Of a stretch of 64,000 nt of DNA, positions 33,003-45,851 are shown one piece after another (within the stretch, counting starts at the first letter, position 1; each line of letters begins with the position of its first letter). The DNA is taken from NCBI RefSeq assembly GCF_902806685.2, contig NC_048536.1:6696001-6760000 (forward strand). Reading direction: 5' to 3'. The translations under genes and the position numbers were made by a program. The notes under the pieces are model-generated. The model saw nothing but the letters and a program-made list of their open reading frames with translations. It ran no database searches and was not told the origin of the DNA. This DNA is from Maniola hyperantus. Lineage: Eukaryota > Arthropoda > Insecta > Lepidoptera > Nymphalidae.

Positions 33003-35477
33003 CTTGGTTTATTTACTGTGTGTCTGTTTACTGAATACTTTCTACTGTTTTTACCCAGATCCAATTAAGGGAGGGTAATACTTTTATTTGTCTAGAAAAT
33101 CTACAAAAATATACCTAGGAATTACGTAAAAAATAAGCACAACAAATAAAGAAATTACAATTGTTACTATAAGTATTACAAATGTGGCGATGCGTTTCAA
33201 ATCAGAGCCTATATTTCATTATTTTATGAAAGTCGTCTCTACAGTTTCAGAGCCAGCAGCACGGAGTACAGCCAAAAAGACAATTCTTATTCTAAAAGGC
33301 GAGGCTGGTGAGGATGTGGAACGAGTGCGTGCCTGTTTTGATTGAAACAACCGCCCGCCCGCAGCCGACGACCCCGAATTGAAAACGCAAATTTAGTGAC
33401 ACATCTATTAGCGAAAATGTGAAGGAAACACCACCACGAAATAGGATTCGAGAGGAAAACTGTAAATGTAACCAAATGTAAAGACATTCGCAAGAAACAA
33501 GACGTCTTTTTGATTGAAAGATACGCATTTCATATTCTCATCATCTATTTATGTTCGTCTCGTAATACTTAGGAAAGAAATGGAGAAACGAACGTATTCA
33601 GCACTTTAATTTAGATAACTGTCTCGTTTTATCTATTTTATAAAATAAAATAATTTTATTAAGTAATATTTTTACAATGATGGTAAAGTGAAAATGAAAA
33701 TGAAACGAATGAATAGAAATGAAATTTCCACGAAGTGAAACTTAGATGCGAATTCCGACTTTGTTTTATTTTCGATTACCTACTTGTTTTATTATTTTAA
33801 AAAATATCAAAAATCAAGGCTACATTTGACGCAAAGTATAATCGAAAAATAAATAAGTAAGTATAATTTTTAAAAATCTTTGTGTTCCAGCTGAACACAC
33901 AAAGATTTTTTATAACTTTAAACTCAGAACAAAGAATATAAGCTCCTAGACATTATTCGCAAACATCTTTGTGAAACTCTAGCGTAAAGCAACTAAGATA
34001 TTCTCATACTGAGGTGCATGCATGCGGCATGAATGTATACTAGGGGTTTTCTTGGAGCAACGAGTATCTCGTCGAATCATTTTTACAACTATCAAAGGGA
34101 GCATAGCATTAAAATTCAAGAGACGGTCATACGACCTTGTACTGCCGTGTACCTTGATGTCTTCGTACTCGGGGTCCGCATGAAAGTACGTTCCACTTTA
34201 AATAAAACATGAAAACGTTTTATAAAGTGTAGGTTATGCAAATTCTTGTCTGAATTTCTTTTCTAAAAGCAAATTGTACCTGCGTGGTTTATCTTTGCGT
34301 GAGAATTTGTCGTACTTGTACGTACATTATTTATCTGCAAATCTAATTTTTTTTGTAAAAATATTCAGGCACCGAAGTGGTGAAGGTGAAATTGCTTTCA
34401 GTAGGTAACATAATAAAATACTTTCTATTTTATTGTATGGTGATAGAATGAATTCGGAAGAGAGAAATTATCGAGTAAATAGTAAAATGAAAAAGATAAG
34501 AAGTGGACGGGGAAGTGCACATCTCTATGTGAGATCTCTATTCTCTACCAGCGACCCTTGGCACTGGAAGGAATTTTCAAAAACGTAAATCTATGCAAAC
34601 AAAGGCGTAAATAAAAGCTAGTAGGTATATTAATAGAGGTAGATTATAAGCACTATTCCGGTCACAATAGGCTCTGTCTGGACTGTGAGTGGTCGCATTC
34701 ACACACGATTCAAATAAAAAAGTCCGCCGTCACTCAAGTATGCGTCGCCATTCAATCGCTTGCCTAGAAATTTGCTCTCCGGGCCTGTTATCATAAGTGG
34801 ACATGCCAGCTTCACTTATTTCCAAATATTAATATTTTTTTTCAGTGTAATCCTACATTTTCACCTATATTGTAAGTAAATTTTCTGATCTTGTTCTAAG
34901 TGAATATGCGTTTGTTGAAATAGTTTAAAACAATGGAGCATTCAATGCATGCTCAAAAATATTGAATTAGGTAAATGTATGAACGGATATTCCGAACAAA
35001 AAATTGTATTGCACAAAGCTGTCAAACCAAACAAGACTGGCCATCAAGTTATAAGCAAAGACTTACCAACTCGTATCTATAAAACGTGTGTGTGCGTGTG
35101 TTTTACAAATAAATAAAAATGGGGGTATCTTAAACTATCTAGTTTAGCTATCCAAAATTAACAAGTTATTCGGTTTATCAGTATAATAGTTTTACAGCTT
35201 CACGACCTGAAACTTTCATGAGTTTATGTAGGCGATGCACATTCCTTGTATTTTGTGAATAGCAGATACGACGTACGATGATTTGGATTGTCGATATTTC
35301 AAATCAGCATTTTAATCGTGGTACTTACCCGCTATTTATATTCTACTATTTCGTTAAAAATAAGCCTGAAATAATTTTGCATCTAATCTTATAATACAGC
35401 TAAAATATTAACTAATAAACAAGTTACTAACCGTCATCTTTCACTTCGCGGATGGCATACAAAGATAATACTTAGTA
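33003..35477. other. No gene; one hairpin
   Basis: A 2.4-kb AT-rich stretch. Apart from the hairpin at 33872-33910 I see no feature I can support. Confidence 0.4.
33872..33910. repeat. Hairpin, 16-bp arms with one extra base pair offset
   Basis: AAAAATCTTTGTGTTC and GAACACACAAAGATTTTT pair around CAGCT, with two unpaired bases in the right arm. Confidence 0.75.
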
Positions 35478-35656
35478 TAAGTCCCGCAAACTGCTATTGC
35501 GCTGGAACCATGTCTCATCATTAACCTGATTAACGTCGAAATGACGTCATTTTGATGTCAGCTGAAATAAAAATATATCATCAGCTCGAAACTTCAGTCT
35601 AGTGCTGACTAGTCACTAAAATGGCGGCCCCGCGCATTAGCAATTTGCGGGACTTA
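35478..35656. mobile_element. MITE with TA target duplication
   Basis: The TIRs TAAGTCCCGCAAACTGCTAT and TAAGTCCCGCAAATTGCTAA (the latter in reverse) are flanked by TA on both sides (35476-35477, 35657-35658). The length is 179 bp. TA duplication points to the Tc1/mariner group. Confidence 0.75.
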
Positions 35657-36195
35657 TAATGAAAGATGAAAAATAATTTATCTACATTCCTATCCATGTT
35701 ATGTGTCATGTACAGCTCCGAGGCGTTCAGAGCGAGATGTGACCCCGGTTCCTACACGGGCCTTGCAAATGGACAGGAAAAAGACGCGGCAGGAATGCGT
35801 GGGTGCTTTTAATTTAATATCGACTGACACCGAATTGGAATCGAAAGTTTTCCAACGACGTGCCCTGCCCTTTAATCTTATTGCCTTTAAACGTTCATCT
35901 ATTATTAGGTACTTATTGTTTTGGATCTAATAGTTTCTATATCTACTTTGTTTATTTCTTACAACTATTGTATTCTTTCCTACCTTACCTATTCCATTAA
36001 TAGCTGTAGCTCGTGGAAAATATTCAACCCAATTAGTTATTTTACTGTTTTAAGTATTCAAGCTGTAGGGTGCTTAATCCTTATCCTAATAACATTGTAA
36101 ATGTGAAAGTTTGGAAGTCACTCTTTCACGCCACAATGACCAAATCAATTTTGCTGATAAAAACACTTACGCTACTTTTTGTCCTGTAAAATTTT
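35657..36195. other. No feature recognised
   Basis: AT-rich; the frame at 35703-35930 lacks family features. Confidence 0.35.
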
Positions 36196-36858
36196 TACAA
36201 AAAAAATAAAAACCGACTTCGTTACACAAACACTAAAAATTGAAAAATAATTTAATTTATTACCGATTATATTATGTATACAAGAGTTAATATAGTTCCA
36301 TAATAATACTTTTTGGTGCCGGTGCCAATTAGCTTTAGCTGCGCGAATCGTCTAGACTTCATATTTTTATGGGACTCCACAATGGCACCTCATTGACACC
36401 GACCCCAAAAAATATTATTATGGAACTATATTAACTCTTGTATACATAATATAATCGGTAATAAATTAAATTATTTTTCAATTTTTAGTGTTTGTGTAAC
36501 GAAGTCGGTTTTTATTTTTTTTGTAAAAAATTTTTATTTCACAATTTTTAGTGGCCCCATGGAATTATGCTATGACTGGTTAAAAATCTACTGTTTACTA
36601 AGCTATTACACTGATCGCGAGCAATTTACTCTTATCCGTTGAGGAGTTCAAGAATCTATCTTCGAAGATGTTCATCAGATCTTCACCAAATTGAAATGGG
36701 ACCAACTTTGAAGTATACCCTTTCAAACAAAAAAAGAATTTTCAAAATCGGTCCAGGCGTTTTCGAGTAATCGGGGAACGTACATAAAAAAATAAAAAAA
36801 AAAATAAAAAAAAAAGATTCCGACGAATTGAGAACCTCCTCCTTTTTTTGAAGTCGAT
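36196..36858 (+). mobile_element. Fold-back element, copy 1
   Basis: The left half is a palindrome: arms of about 130 bp from AAAAACCGACTTCGTTACAC to CATAATAATACTTTTTGG pair with 36390-36525. After it comes a unique part (GGCCCCATGGAATTATGCTA, then TTACTCTTATCCGTTGAGGA) ending in a poly-A-like tract and CCTTTTTTTGAAGTCG. The end ACTTC/GAAGT motif appears three times. An inverted copy of the whole unit is at 49854-50520. It carries no credible coding frame. Confidence 0.82.
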
Positions 36859-36862
36859 TAAA

Positions 36863-36940
36863 AATCAAAGATTTCCCGCGGAATTTTTAAAAAACCTATA
36901 GGTATCCATGTGGATGAAGTCACGGGTATCATCCATCTCT
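36863..36940 (+). mobile_element. HEL-B 3' fragment
   Basis: TTCCCGCGGAATTTTTAAAA and CCATGTGGATGAAGTCACGG match the 3' end of HEL-B; CTAG has been lost. Confidence 0.55.
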
Positions 36941-36941
36941 A

Positions 36942-37138
36942 TCTCTATATAATATAAAAATGAATCGCTGAATGTGTTGCTGATTGCAAATCTCGAGAAC
37001 AGCTGAACCGATTTCGCTAATTCTTTTTTCATAATATTCCTTAAAGTACGGGGATGGTTCTTACGGAGAGAAAAATGTTAAAAAAATCCTGAAAAAGAAT
37101 CGACTGTTAGGCGGTACAAAGTTCGCCGGGGCAGCTAG
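36942..37138 (+). mobile_element. HEL-C, Helitron-like, complete
   Basis: It begins with TCTCTATATAATATAAAAAT and ends with the hairpin GGCGGTACAAAGTTCGCC (37110-37127), eight bases before CTAG (37135-37138) and T. These are Helitron-type ends. The internal words AACAGCTGAACCGATTTCGC and GGGGATGGTTCTTACGGAGA belong to a family widespread in Lepidoptera, by memory. Confidence 0.75.
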
Positions 37139-38187
37139 TTAAAACAAATATCCCACTGCTAGACAACGGGCTTTTTTCTCTCTCTAGGAGAAATGTAGCA
37201 TAGTTAGGTTTACCAAGTAAATCTAGAATCATAGTATTATTATTGGCACATAGATGCATTTGATGCGTCTTTTCTAAAAATCTAAAAAGTGAATGGCTTT
37301 CAACCCTAGGTAGGTACTACATCAGCACTCCCTCTCTAAAAAAACTATATCCGTAGGTAATAGGTACTTATTGAATGAGATAAGTTGTAATCAATATTCA
37401 ATAACACGCCCTCCGAAAATAACGTCATAAAACAAAAGATAGCTTTTAGTTTGGAAAGTCGAAACTGTCATAGTTAAAACAATAAAGAGCACCTGTTTCT
37501 TGGGTACTAAGATACTTTCTATGTCTTCAGGGGGCCGGTGTCAGTGGGGCAAATTTCATTTGGGCCGTTAGAGACCCCGCAAACTTCGCCCGCCCCCGAA
37601 CACGTGTTAGCACGACTCTTCTTTGAAAAACTGTTGGGGCCTTATTTATATGGGGTCAGCGTACGTTGCGACAAAGGATCATGATGTTATTACCACGCTG
37701 GCACCCGTTAATGTGATGTACGCACATAATGTTGTTTGTGGATAGAGGCCTCATCTCCATTAATATAAAAAAGAGACCGAAAAAGAGAAGAATGCCTCCG
37801 TGTATGATAAAATTTATTTGTATCTTATACGTTATGTACATTAGTATTTTACATATTGCTATTGGATTATCATTAGTTTGCGCAATAATAACGTGAAAAT
37901 TCTAAGCATGTAGAGCTTTTATTTGGATTCTTTTTTCAATACAGACTAACATTTAAAACAAGATTATTGTCTTTGTCGTTGGAATATAAAAATACTTCGG
38001 TATTTTCATTTTTTTTTAAATGTTTAGTAGAGATGTTTCATTGTGCATCCACCTACCCTTGATGTACCCCTATCCCTGACTATCCCTGGAAAACAAAGAA
38101 CCAATTAAAATTATATTTTATTCTTACTTAATATCAACAATTAGAGCATTAATTGACGATAAATAAATTAGATTTGTTTCTTGTAAT
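37139..38187. other. No feature recognised
   Basis: The start (TATCCCACTGCTAGACAACGG) resembles a motif seen in many insect repeats. Nothing else. Confidence 0.35.
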
Positions 38188-38370
38188 GGTACGATTACAC
38201 CTAATGAGTACAGTGGCGAGTCAGTGTCCTCGGCCGAGTACTCGGTTGGTATAAACACTTACGAGTGCTCGGCGCAATTTCGAAATACGTATAAACGGCC
38301 ACCACAGCACTGTCTCGGCCGAGTGACATTTTACTGTCTCGCTTCACTACTCGGTAGGTGTAATCAGCCC
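38188..38370. mobile_element. MITE with GATTACACC ends
   Basis: GGTACGATTACACCTA at the left and GGGCTGATTACACCTA in reverse at the right form imperfect TIRs. Internal CTCGGCCGAG occurs in both halves. No target duplication is clear. Confidence 0.65.
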
Positions 38371-38892
38371 ATAAGGAAAAGCTTTACGTATGAGATTGTA
38401 TAAAAGTCAATAATCGACAGGAACTTGCAACTTCTAAATCAACCTTACAAATAGAAAAGAGAAAACCAACTAGGGAAACGTTTCTTCGAAAGAATTATCT
38501 TTTGTACGATTTTTATCACAAAAAGTGGAAGTGATAGACGTTTTGTTCCTTTCGCAAGAAAATAACATGACGAATTATTTTAGTTTTGAAACAGCCTGTT
38601 ACTTATAATATATTTGATTTATTTTATTTACCCAGTGGGTTGGTTTTCTCCTCGCACGTACTAAACGATATTTGGCGATCCCTAAGACGAGCAGTTTGTC
38701 ACGTACGTGACACAGCGGACAAAATGGAAACTTCAGTATTGGCGTAACAAATAAATACGTTACCGTTTAGTGTTTTCATATACTTTACTCGCTAGAGATA
38801 AAGATAGGAGGCCGATGGCAACGAAAATTAAATCATTAGCTATACTAATACCAGAAGAAAAATAGCTAAAATCATCTTCTGGCCTTCATCTT
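38371..38892. other. No feature recognised
   Basis: AT-rich, nothing recurrent. Confidence 0.4.
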
Positions 38893-39030
38893 CTTACCTG
38901 CCAAATTTCATGATTCTAGGTCAACGGGAAGTACCCTATAGGTTTCTTGACAGACAGACAGACAGACAGACAACGAAGTAATCCTATAGGGGTTCCGTTT
39001 TTCCTTTTGAGGTACGGAACCCTAAAAATT
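38893..39030 (-). mobile_element. GTC element, 5' part
   Basis: CCTGCCAAATTTCATGATTC, GGTTTCTTGACAGACAGACA and TTTGAGGTACGGAACCCT show a truncated copy in reverse. Confidence 0.8.
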
Positions 39031-39597
39031 AAAATGACACCAGCCTTGCCAGCTTGGATATCCTGTTCACAAGAGGAGAAGTTCTATTTACTACCTATAC
39101 CAATCTCAACGACGAGATACTTACCTAAGTAATCATAATATTACCTATACTGACATTGCCAACTCCCTAGCTACTATAACAGTGAAGTAATATTTCACAA
39201 TTTTCCGAACTTTAAATCATTCTAAGCGAAGAGAAATTTTTAGTTTGATAAATTCTAAGAGGAAAATGTTCGAGAGGAGTCGCGCTTTTGCTGGCCGAGT
39301 ATAGGTGTCATTTTTCATTTCGGTAAAAACGATTATTTGAACGAATCGCATGGCTTTGGGGTAAAATGGACTTCCATCATAACGGAAAAAAGACTAGGCA
39401 GAAAAGAACATGCTATTCACGCTTAGCCTCTATGGAATGTCGGTTTAACAGCTGGAAGGACGAAGAACGAGCGCATGCATATGTCAGAGAAAAGAAAACC
39501 TCCTCAATTCTTTATCTGTCATGGCAACTATTACACGTAGGAGTTTTATCTCAGGTAGCCTAGCTATAACCTATCAAATATCAATGTTGAATGTATT
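39031..39597. other. No feature recognised
   Basis: The 65-codon frame at 39366-39563 has no recognisable features. Confidence 0.35.
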
Positions 39598-39754
39598 AAG
39601 GCGCATTTGCACCATACTGGCTTAAACCGGTGTAAAGTACCTTGACTTGAACCTTTCACTTTTTGACAAGTCGATTGCGCAGAAGTCAAGAAAAGGACAG
39701 TAGTTCAAGAAAATTTAACTTTAAATACTTTAAACAAGTTGGTGCAAGTGGACC
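39598..39754. mobile_element. Short MITE
   Basis: AAGGCGCATTTGCACCATAC and, in reverse, GGTCCACTTGCACCAACTTG form imperfect TIRs. It is 157 bp and non-coding. Confidence 0.5.
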
Positions 39755-39974
39755 AAAAAAGAAAAAAGAATTCATAACTAGTCCTTCGATAAGGAGCATA
39801 CACTATAATTTATACAGATAACTTTCCCATAATCTCCACTGCGATTGCATGGTTCAATACGGTGGAGCTGGGCTCGAGTGTTTACTCGGAGATTGATGAC
39901 GTGATACCGCACTATGACGGAGGCATTCGACTAAAGGACCTCTTACTTACTCTTTGCTGCAAGTAAAATATATA
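39755..39974. other. No feature recognised
   Basis: Nothing recurrent. Confidence 0.4.
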
Positions 39975-40290
39975 AAAAAACCGGCCAACTGCGAATCAGT
40001 CTCGCGCACTGAGGGTTCCGTATTACAATCGTATTTTATCGACATTTTGCACGATAAATCAAAAACTACTTACTAGATCTCGTCCAGACCAACTTTCGGT
40101 GGAAGTTTGCATGGTAATGTACAGCATATTTTTTTTTAAGTTTTATCATTCTCTTATTTTAGAAGTTACAGGGGGACACACACACATTTTACCACTTTGG
40201 AAGTGTCTCTCGCGCAAACTATTCAGTTTAGAAAAAAATCATATTAGAAACCTCAATATCATTTTTGAAGACCTATCCATAGATACGTGT
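39975..40290 (-). mobile_element. GTC-related element, variant body
   Basis: The GC-rich GTC end (CCGGCCAACTGCGAATCAGT) leads into the usual TTTTGCACGATAAATCAAAA. After about 100 bp it switches to another body (CCAACTTTCGGTGGAAGTTT, TACCACTTTGGAAGTGTCTC). I take this as a subfamily, since both parts are common together in Lepidoptera by memory. Confidence 0.55.
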
Positions 40291-40384
40291 CCGTGCCTCG
40301 TCCGCGCCTCGTACATGGCGCGGCTCGCGCCTGCCATGTGTCAGCATAAATCATCTATAAGTAATTGATAGGTATTGTGGGCAA

Positions 40385-40506
40385 AATAAAACATAAAACT
40401 GCTTAAAAGTTTTATTTTTGGTAAATTAAAACTACCTGACTATTCATAAGCACTTTTAAAAAGTTTACATGAATAAAAAAACATTCTATTCTATTCTATT
40501 CTATTT
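40385..40506 (+). mobile_element. Retroelement 3' tail
   Basis: ACTATTCATAAGCACTTTTA and TACATGAATAAAAAAACATT are followed by (ATTCT)n. This pentamer tail closes many lepidopteran LINE and SINE copies. 5' truncated. Confidence 0.55.
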
Positions 40507-40934
40507 GTTAATCATTACAAATGAAATGACATTAAACTGTTTATTAACTAGAAAGGGGAAACAGGAAACGGCAATCGGGTAATAAATCATCAGTAAAATG
40601 AGATATTATTCCATAGCGCAACCCCAGATCTCTCGTTGAAATGGAGGCGATGACAGTGTAACAAAACGTGAATTAAATACACTTTTTTTTAATTTTCCGC
40701 CTTTTTGCCAGATTAATGGATCATTACTTTTGTTTATCGTGTTTCCTTTTAATAATTTGAGGCAGTTTTTCTTTCTTAATTTTAGGGGGTGTAGTTTTTT
40801 TATAGAAAAGTCAGTCAAGTTGCCTTAGAATAACAACCCGCAAGTTGCTTTATTTTACTTTTTTGATTATAATTAGGTAATAAATAAATGAAAATATTTA
40901 ATTTTAACTATATTCAAACCCAAATTTTATATAT

Positions 40935-41164
40935 TAGTAACTTATGCTCGTGACTTCGTCCGCGTGGACTACGCAAATTTCAAACCCCTATTTCACCCAG
41001 TTAGGAGTTGAATTTTCAAAATTCCTTTCTTAGCGGATGCCTACGTCATAATAGCTATCTGCATGCCAAATTTCAGCCCGATCCGTCCAGTAGTTTGGGC
41101 TGTGCGTTGATAGATCAGCCAGTCAGTCAGTCAGTCAGTCACCTTTACCTTTTATATATTTAGA
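40935..41164 (-). mobile_element. HEL-A copy
   Basis: ACTTATGCTCGTGACTTCGT at the left, the words TAGCTATCTGCATGCCAAAT and CCGATCCGTCCAGTAGTTTG, and a CAGT tract at the right. The 3' CTAG has decayed to TAGT. Apart from that it is close to the copy at 845. Confidence 0.75.
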
Positions 41165-42754
41165 AGATTTGTTACGGTTGAAAAAGCTAAAGTGCAGTTA
41201 GTTTTTATCAACTTGTAGCCGGCAAAAACTAGCCGCACTAACTAACATTTAAAATAATGCAACAAAAGATAGAACACGGTAAAATAATGCAATTAATGAT
41301 AGAACAAAGGTAAAATAATGCAATAAAAGATAGGTTAACAACAAAGAGCTAGTAAGAACTCTAAGGAGTACTCTAAGTGACAACGGTGGAGTACGCCAAC
41401 TGACAAGTCACAACTCTATAGGTGAGTTGGCTAAAGTTACGTTACGATTACGGCAGAGTGAACTAGAGTGAGGGAACTCTTGGTTTCATCTGAATCGACG
41501 ATATGTCAAATATTAGGCTATGGGTGACGTGAAATAAATAAAAATAGTCATTTCATAGGTTACCTAGTGTCAAATGTAGGTAGGTAACATTTGACGCCTG
41601 CGCCTACGTGGAAGCCTCGAGTCTTGACGTTTTGTTACAAGTTCCCTAACTGTTGTGAACTGTGATTACGGTCAAACTTTTAACGTTATTAAAAACAAAA
41701 TAAGTCAGACTTTGTTAGTTAGGTTAGACCAAAATTTTACCGGTAACTTTAATCGTGGAGTTATGAATACTGACTTATGGTTAATCAAAGTTTAGCGGTA
41801 ACCGTAACGTAACTTTAACCACATGATAACTTTAACTGACTATAACATATCTACGTGGGTATTGCCAGGGTGAAGCCATGTTCATAACTAAAGATAATAT
41901 TTCTGTACTACAATACGAGAAAGTATGTGCCACTTCGAAACAAAATGCAATTACGTTTCGCCTTAAGGTAGCTCAGTTCGGTGCTTTCTCCATACAAACG
42001 TAGGAGGGAAAATACAACAATATTCGATATTGTACGCACAAAACTAAGAATTATATCGATTTATCTCGTCATTATCTAGGTTTATTGATATATAAAATAT
42101 TGAAAAAAATATTGATTTAAAAGTTACGAGGCTCAAAAGATTCCTATTTTAACACTAAATTAATGACAACTTTGGGCGTAAATAAATAAGATTAGGGATA
42201 TGAAAATTCTAAAACAATTTATCATTAGACGTTGTTTATTTATTCATTAGTTGAAATAACTTTACTTTGCAAACATAAATTCAGCAGTTTTTTCTCAAAA
42301 ATACTTTTCCTAAACCCTTTTCGCGCGCTTGATTTCAGTGAAAATCATCGTGCCTCTCAACTTTCTCATACAATGTCAAGTGAAAAGCAAACATGTTACC
42401 CACGTGCGCTGCCAATTTCGGTCGAGCGTCCTGCGTCACCTTAAGTTAGACATGAGACCATTTGCTAAACTCTCTCTATTTAAAGTGCATCTAGTGGTTT
42501 CTGAGAGCGCTAGATTTTCAATATTCGCCTGTTGGTCGCACCATAAATCTTGGAGCAAACACTTCCGCGACAACCTGCATTCCCGGTCGTCCCGCCTTCA
42601 TATATTTTAATGAAAACGCGAGGGCAAGTTTAATTTTCATATTGGCAATTTTCTTAGACTAAACTTTATGATGAGCATATAATTTGCAGTCACAAAGACT
42701 GCAGCTTAGTTTAGTGATGGGCGAGAGTTTCTTTTTTCGTAAGTAACGCATAGC
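41165..42754. other. No gene; possible degraded inverted repeat
   Basis: CTAAAGTTACGTTACGATTA (41431-41450) and GTAACCGTAACGTAACTTTA (41798-41817) are near reverse complements, 350 bp apart. They may bound an old MITE of about 400 bp. The rest holds nothing I can support. Confidence 0.35.
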
Positions 42755-42799
42755 GACGCAGTTTATTTGAATAAAAATATATTCTATTCTATTCTATTG
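42755..42799 (+). mobile_element. Retroelement tail fragment
   Basis: GTTTATTTGAATAAAAATAT followed by (ATTCT)n, as at 40385-40506. Only the tail remains. Confidence 0.45.
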
Positions 42800-43914
42800 T
42801 TGAGCTTTAAACAAATTGCGAAACAATCACTTTTTGGTGATGTTTCGTTGCTCTTTCATTTTAAATTTTCTTTGGAAACATTCTCCTACTTTTTCTTCTC
42901 TCGTAACACCTTTGGTAGAGTGGTAATGGTCATCAATAAGTGATTGATTGATAGGTATATTGGGGGAAAAAGTTATGTGCCTCACGAGCATTCCCTACTT
43001 CTGGCCGATAGTCTGGTAAGTAGGTATAGTCATGCAAAGGATCTTTCACAGCAGACTCAATTTGCTCGGTCCGTTGCCATGGGTGAGCTTCCTTGCACTA
43101 TGCTGCCTCCCACCGAGTCCTGCACTACACTCGATGCTCGAACGAGTCACTCTCATGCCAGGTGACATCACTGAATATTTTTTCAGAGTAATAATATCGT
43201 TACTGGGGATGATACAATGTGCAATCTGTTCATTTATTTAGAAGTTATGGTGGAATAAACTCACACTTTGTGTAATGTATGTATGTACATACATACATTA
43301 CACAAACATGAAACCTAAAAACATTATACTCATTATTTGGACAGTGTGACAAACATTGATTTTGAAACACTGTAAAATACCAAACGCCGCTAAAATCTCT
43401 TCGTTTTTGTCGAACACAACGTTTGTAAGTGTTTCGTGCAGTCGTGCTCCTGATTTGACGCGTGGTGAGTGGTGACCCAACGCAATAATTGAGCGAGCGG
43501 CGTCAATGTTTAATCCCGCACGCGCAATGGGTCGTTTATCAATCGGTCCAAAAAACAACATATTTCAATATCCGCTGATTAATATCCGCTGCCAGTTCAC
43601 CGGCCGAGGCAAACATGAAATTTATGTACTGCGACCGAGGGGTTTATTTCATTTTGCTTTTAAAATTACGAATGTTTGGTGCGACAATTGGCTGACGCGA
43701 CGCGTCGCTCCCATCTGTTGCGGCGCCCAATTAACATTTGCATTAGGAATCCTCTTCTGCCTCCCGAGCGGTTAACAGGCTACCGTTGTTGTTTTATTGG
43801 AAGTACTATGTATTATCTTTGCTGATTCGTACTAAATGTAGAAAGGTATTGTGCTACATAACTATAATATTATAGATACACATGCACGAATATCCCTGCT
43901 AATTCCCTACTTAA
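42800..43914. other. No gene; one perfect palindrome
   Basis: Frames at 42944-43241 and 43298-43775 show no protein-like features. The palindrome at 43267-43306 is listed separately. Confidence 0.4.
43267..43306. repeat. 40-bp perfect palindrome
   Basis: TTTGTGTAATGTATGTATGT is followed directly by its exact reverse complement. There is no spacer. Confidence 0.95.
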
Positions 43915-44015
43915 TAATACCTACCTATAAACACGAAAGTGTGTATTGTTTGTCCTTAAATCACGTCGCAACGGCTCGGTGGGAGGATTTTTGAGTGATT
44001 TACATAAAAATCAAA
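43915..44015 (+). mobile_element. HEL-B variant 5' fragment
   Basis: AAACACGAAAGTGTGTATTG and TGTCCTTAAATCACGTCGCA match the start of the variant seen at 59400-59617 in reverse. Confidence 0.5.
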
Positions 44016-44884
44016 GACATCTATTTTGCATCTATTAAATCGATCTAGGCAGATAGACTGTAATGTGTTCTGTATGTGACTGGCGTTTGGGTCCCGCTAC
44101 ATCTAACATCTGTAATAATATCTTATATAATATAGATATATCAATGTTGTTGTGAAACTGTTTTATATTAATTAGTGGGAGCATAAACCATACATGAAAT
44201 ATGTTTAAACATAAAACGCGACACTAAGCCTCGCATCTATATTCTCATAAGAGCGTTATTTATAGGCGAACTAATTTTAATGTAACAGCAATTATGCTAA
44301 GGCGCTCATGGTTTACACCGACATGGAACGTAGTTCTGGTTCCCAAACTGCAGAGAAGTAATAAGCACTGCAATACTCGCGGTAATAAATTAGAATAAGG
44401 AGTTTTAAGTGAGAGGGCGTCGCAACTTGCAGCCTCCTTCGCACCAAGCCTATAACACAGTTATGTACTAAGTAATAATAATATGTTTCGGACATATATT
44501 GAATGAAAACGAAGCACAAGAGCTGTATACATAGCCATTTAAGATTCATTTCAACTAAGAAGAACTCCGCCAATCTTGCAATGTAATGCCAAAATTAAAT
44601 TTAAATTCTACTTTATGTAATATGCACCACCTTGTTATTTGCAAAATACAGCTTCTGAACGATTGCTATTTAATTTAATTTTATTTAAGCAATTTAATTT
44701 AATTTAATTGCTATTGCTGAGTAAAGTCAGTTAGTTACAGAATGGTTGTGATTAGAATAATCAGTACATACAGCTGGTACGTTTTTTGACTGAAATTCTC
44801 TTCCGTTATTAAATAAGTATGGAAAATATATTAAGACGACGTTTATGATGCCAGCTTAAAAGTTATCGTAATTATTACAAAAAA
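44016..44884. other. No feature recognised
   Basis: AT-rich, including (AATTT)n-like sequence at 44665-44705. Confidence 0.4.
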
Positions 44885-45160
44885 AAAACCGGTCACGTGC
44901 GAGTCGGATTCGCACACTAAGGGTTCCATACTATCGTACAGGATTATGCACCTACTTTTTTATTTTATTTTATTTACATGGCGGCCATTTTAAAATTTTG
45001 GTTATATTTTATTGTTATAGTGGCAATAGAAATACATACTCTGTAATAATTAAATAAACTCTCTACCTATATTATTCATGAGATATATACAGCCCACAGA
45101 CAGACACATAGACAGACGGTAGGACAGCGGAGGCTTACCTTTGGGTAGGAGTTCTAAAAA
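44885..45160 (+). mobile_element. GTC2 element
   Basis: ACCGGTCACGTGCGAGTCGG to GTAGGAGTTCTAAAAA. ATGGCGGCCATTTTAAAATT and CAGCCCACAGACAGACACAT are in the positions expected from 21495-21815. Confidence 0.75.
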
Positions 45161-45851
45161 GTAACTCCGGTAAATCTTTACCGCCAACCATTTTATTATA
45201 CTAACGACATTATCGTTAATTTGTTTGTAAAATTGTGCAGACGGAGAAATTACTTATTCAGAATGGTGGGACCGCGGCGGAGTGGCAACTTGGCGCCTTG
45301 GCATGTCTTTTCTATAATTCACCACCACTCTCACACAGGGCTACCCCTATCGTCTATTTTCTAAGAACTTGGTTTGCTTTTACATCGTTTATGTAGATGC
45401 CATAGTTTCTGCTAATCAAACCTAATGAAACGAACCATTGTGATTCTAAATATAAATTACCAGTAATCACAGACATGGATTTACCCGTAATATAAATATC
45501 AAAGCCGGAAATATGTCGTGTCATTGTGTCGTGATTCGTCACGCGTCAGAAGGATAGGTTTTATCGATTTAGTTTGAGAAGGACACGACACAAGGCGTCA
45601 AGATAAATCAGTCCACTATAAAGTGTCAGGATACAACCGGCACCATAGTATATTTCCAGTAATTACTTGTATTGCAAATTAAACTGTACCTAGGTATATT
45701 TATCTAAGTGTTGTCTGTTTCGGTAGTCCAGATTTTACTTACATTCATTGCAAGCTGCAGTGCTGTGCATTTCTCCTCGAAACTGCTCTTAATCATATTG
45801 AGACAACCCTACATGAAATAATTAATTTCGTTAAAACTAGTACCTAGCTTC
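45161..45851. other. No feature recognised
   Basis: Nothing recurrent. Confidence 0.4.

Noticed and set aside
36683..36868. Minus-strand frame in the fold-back element
   Set aside because: It depends on A-rich tracts coding for F, and the other copy at 49854 does not preserve it.
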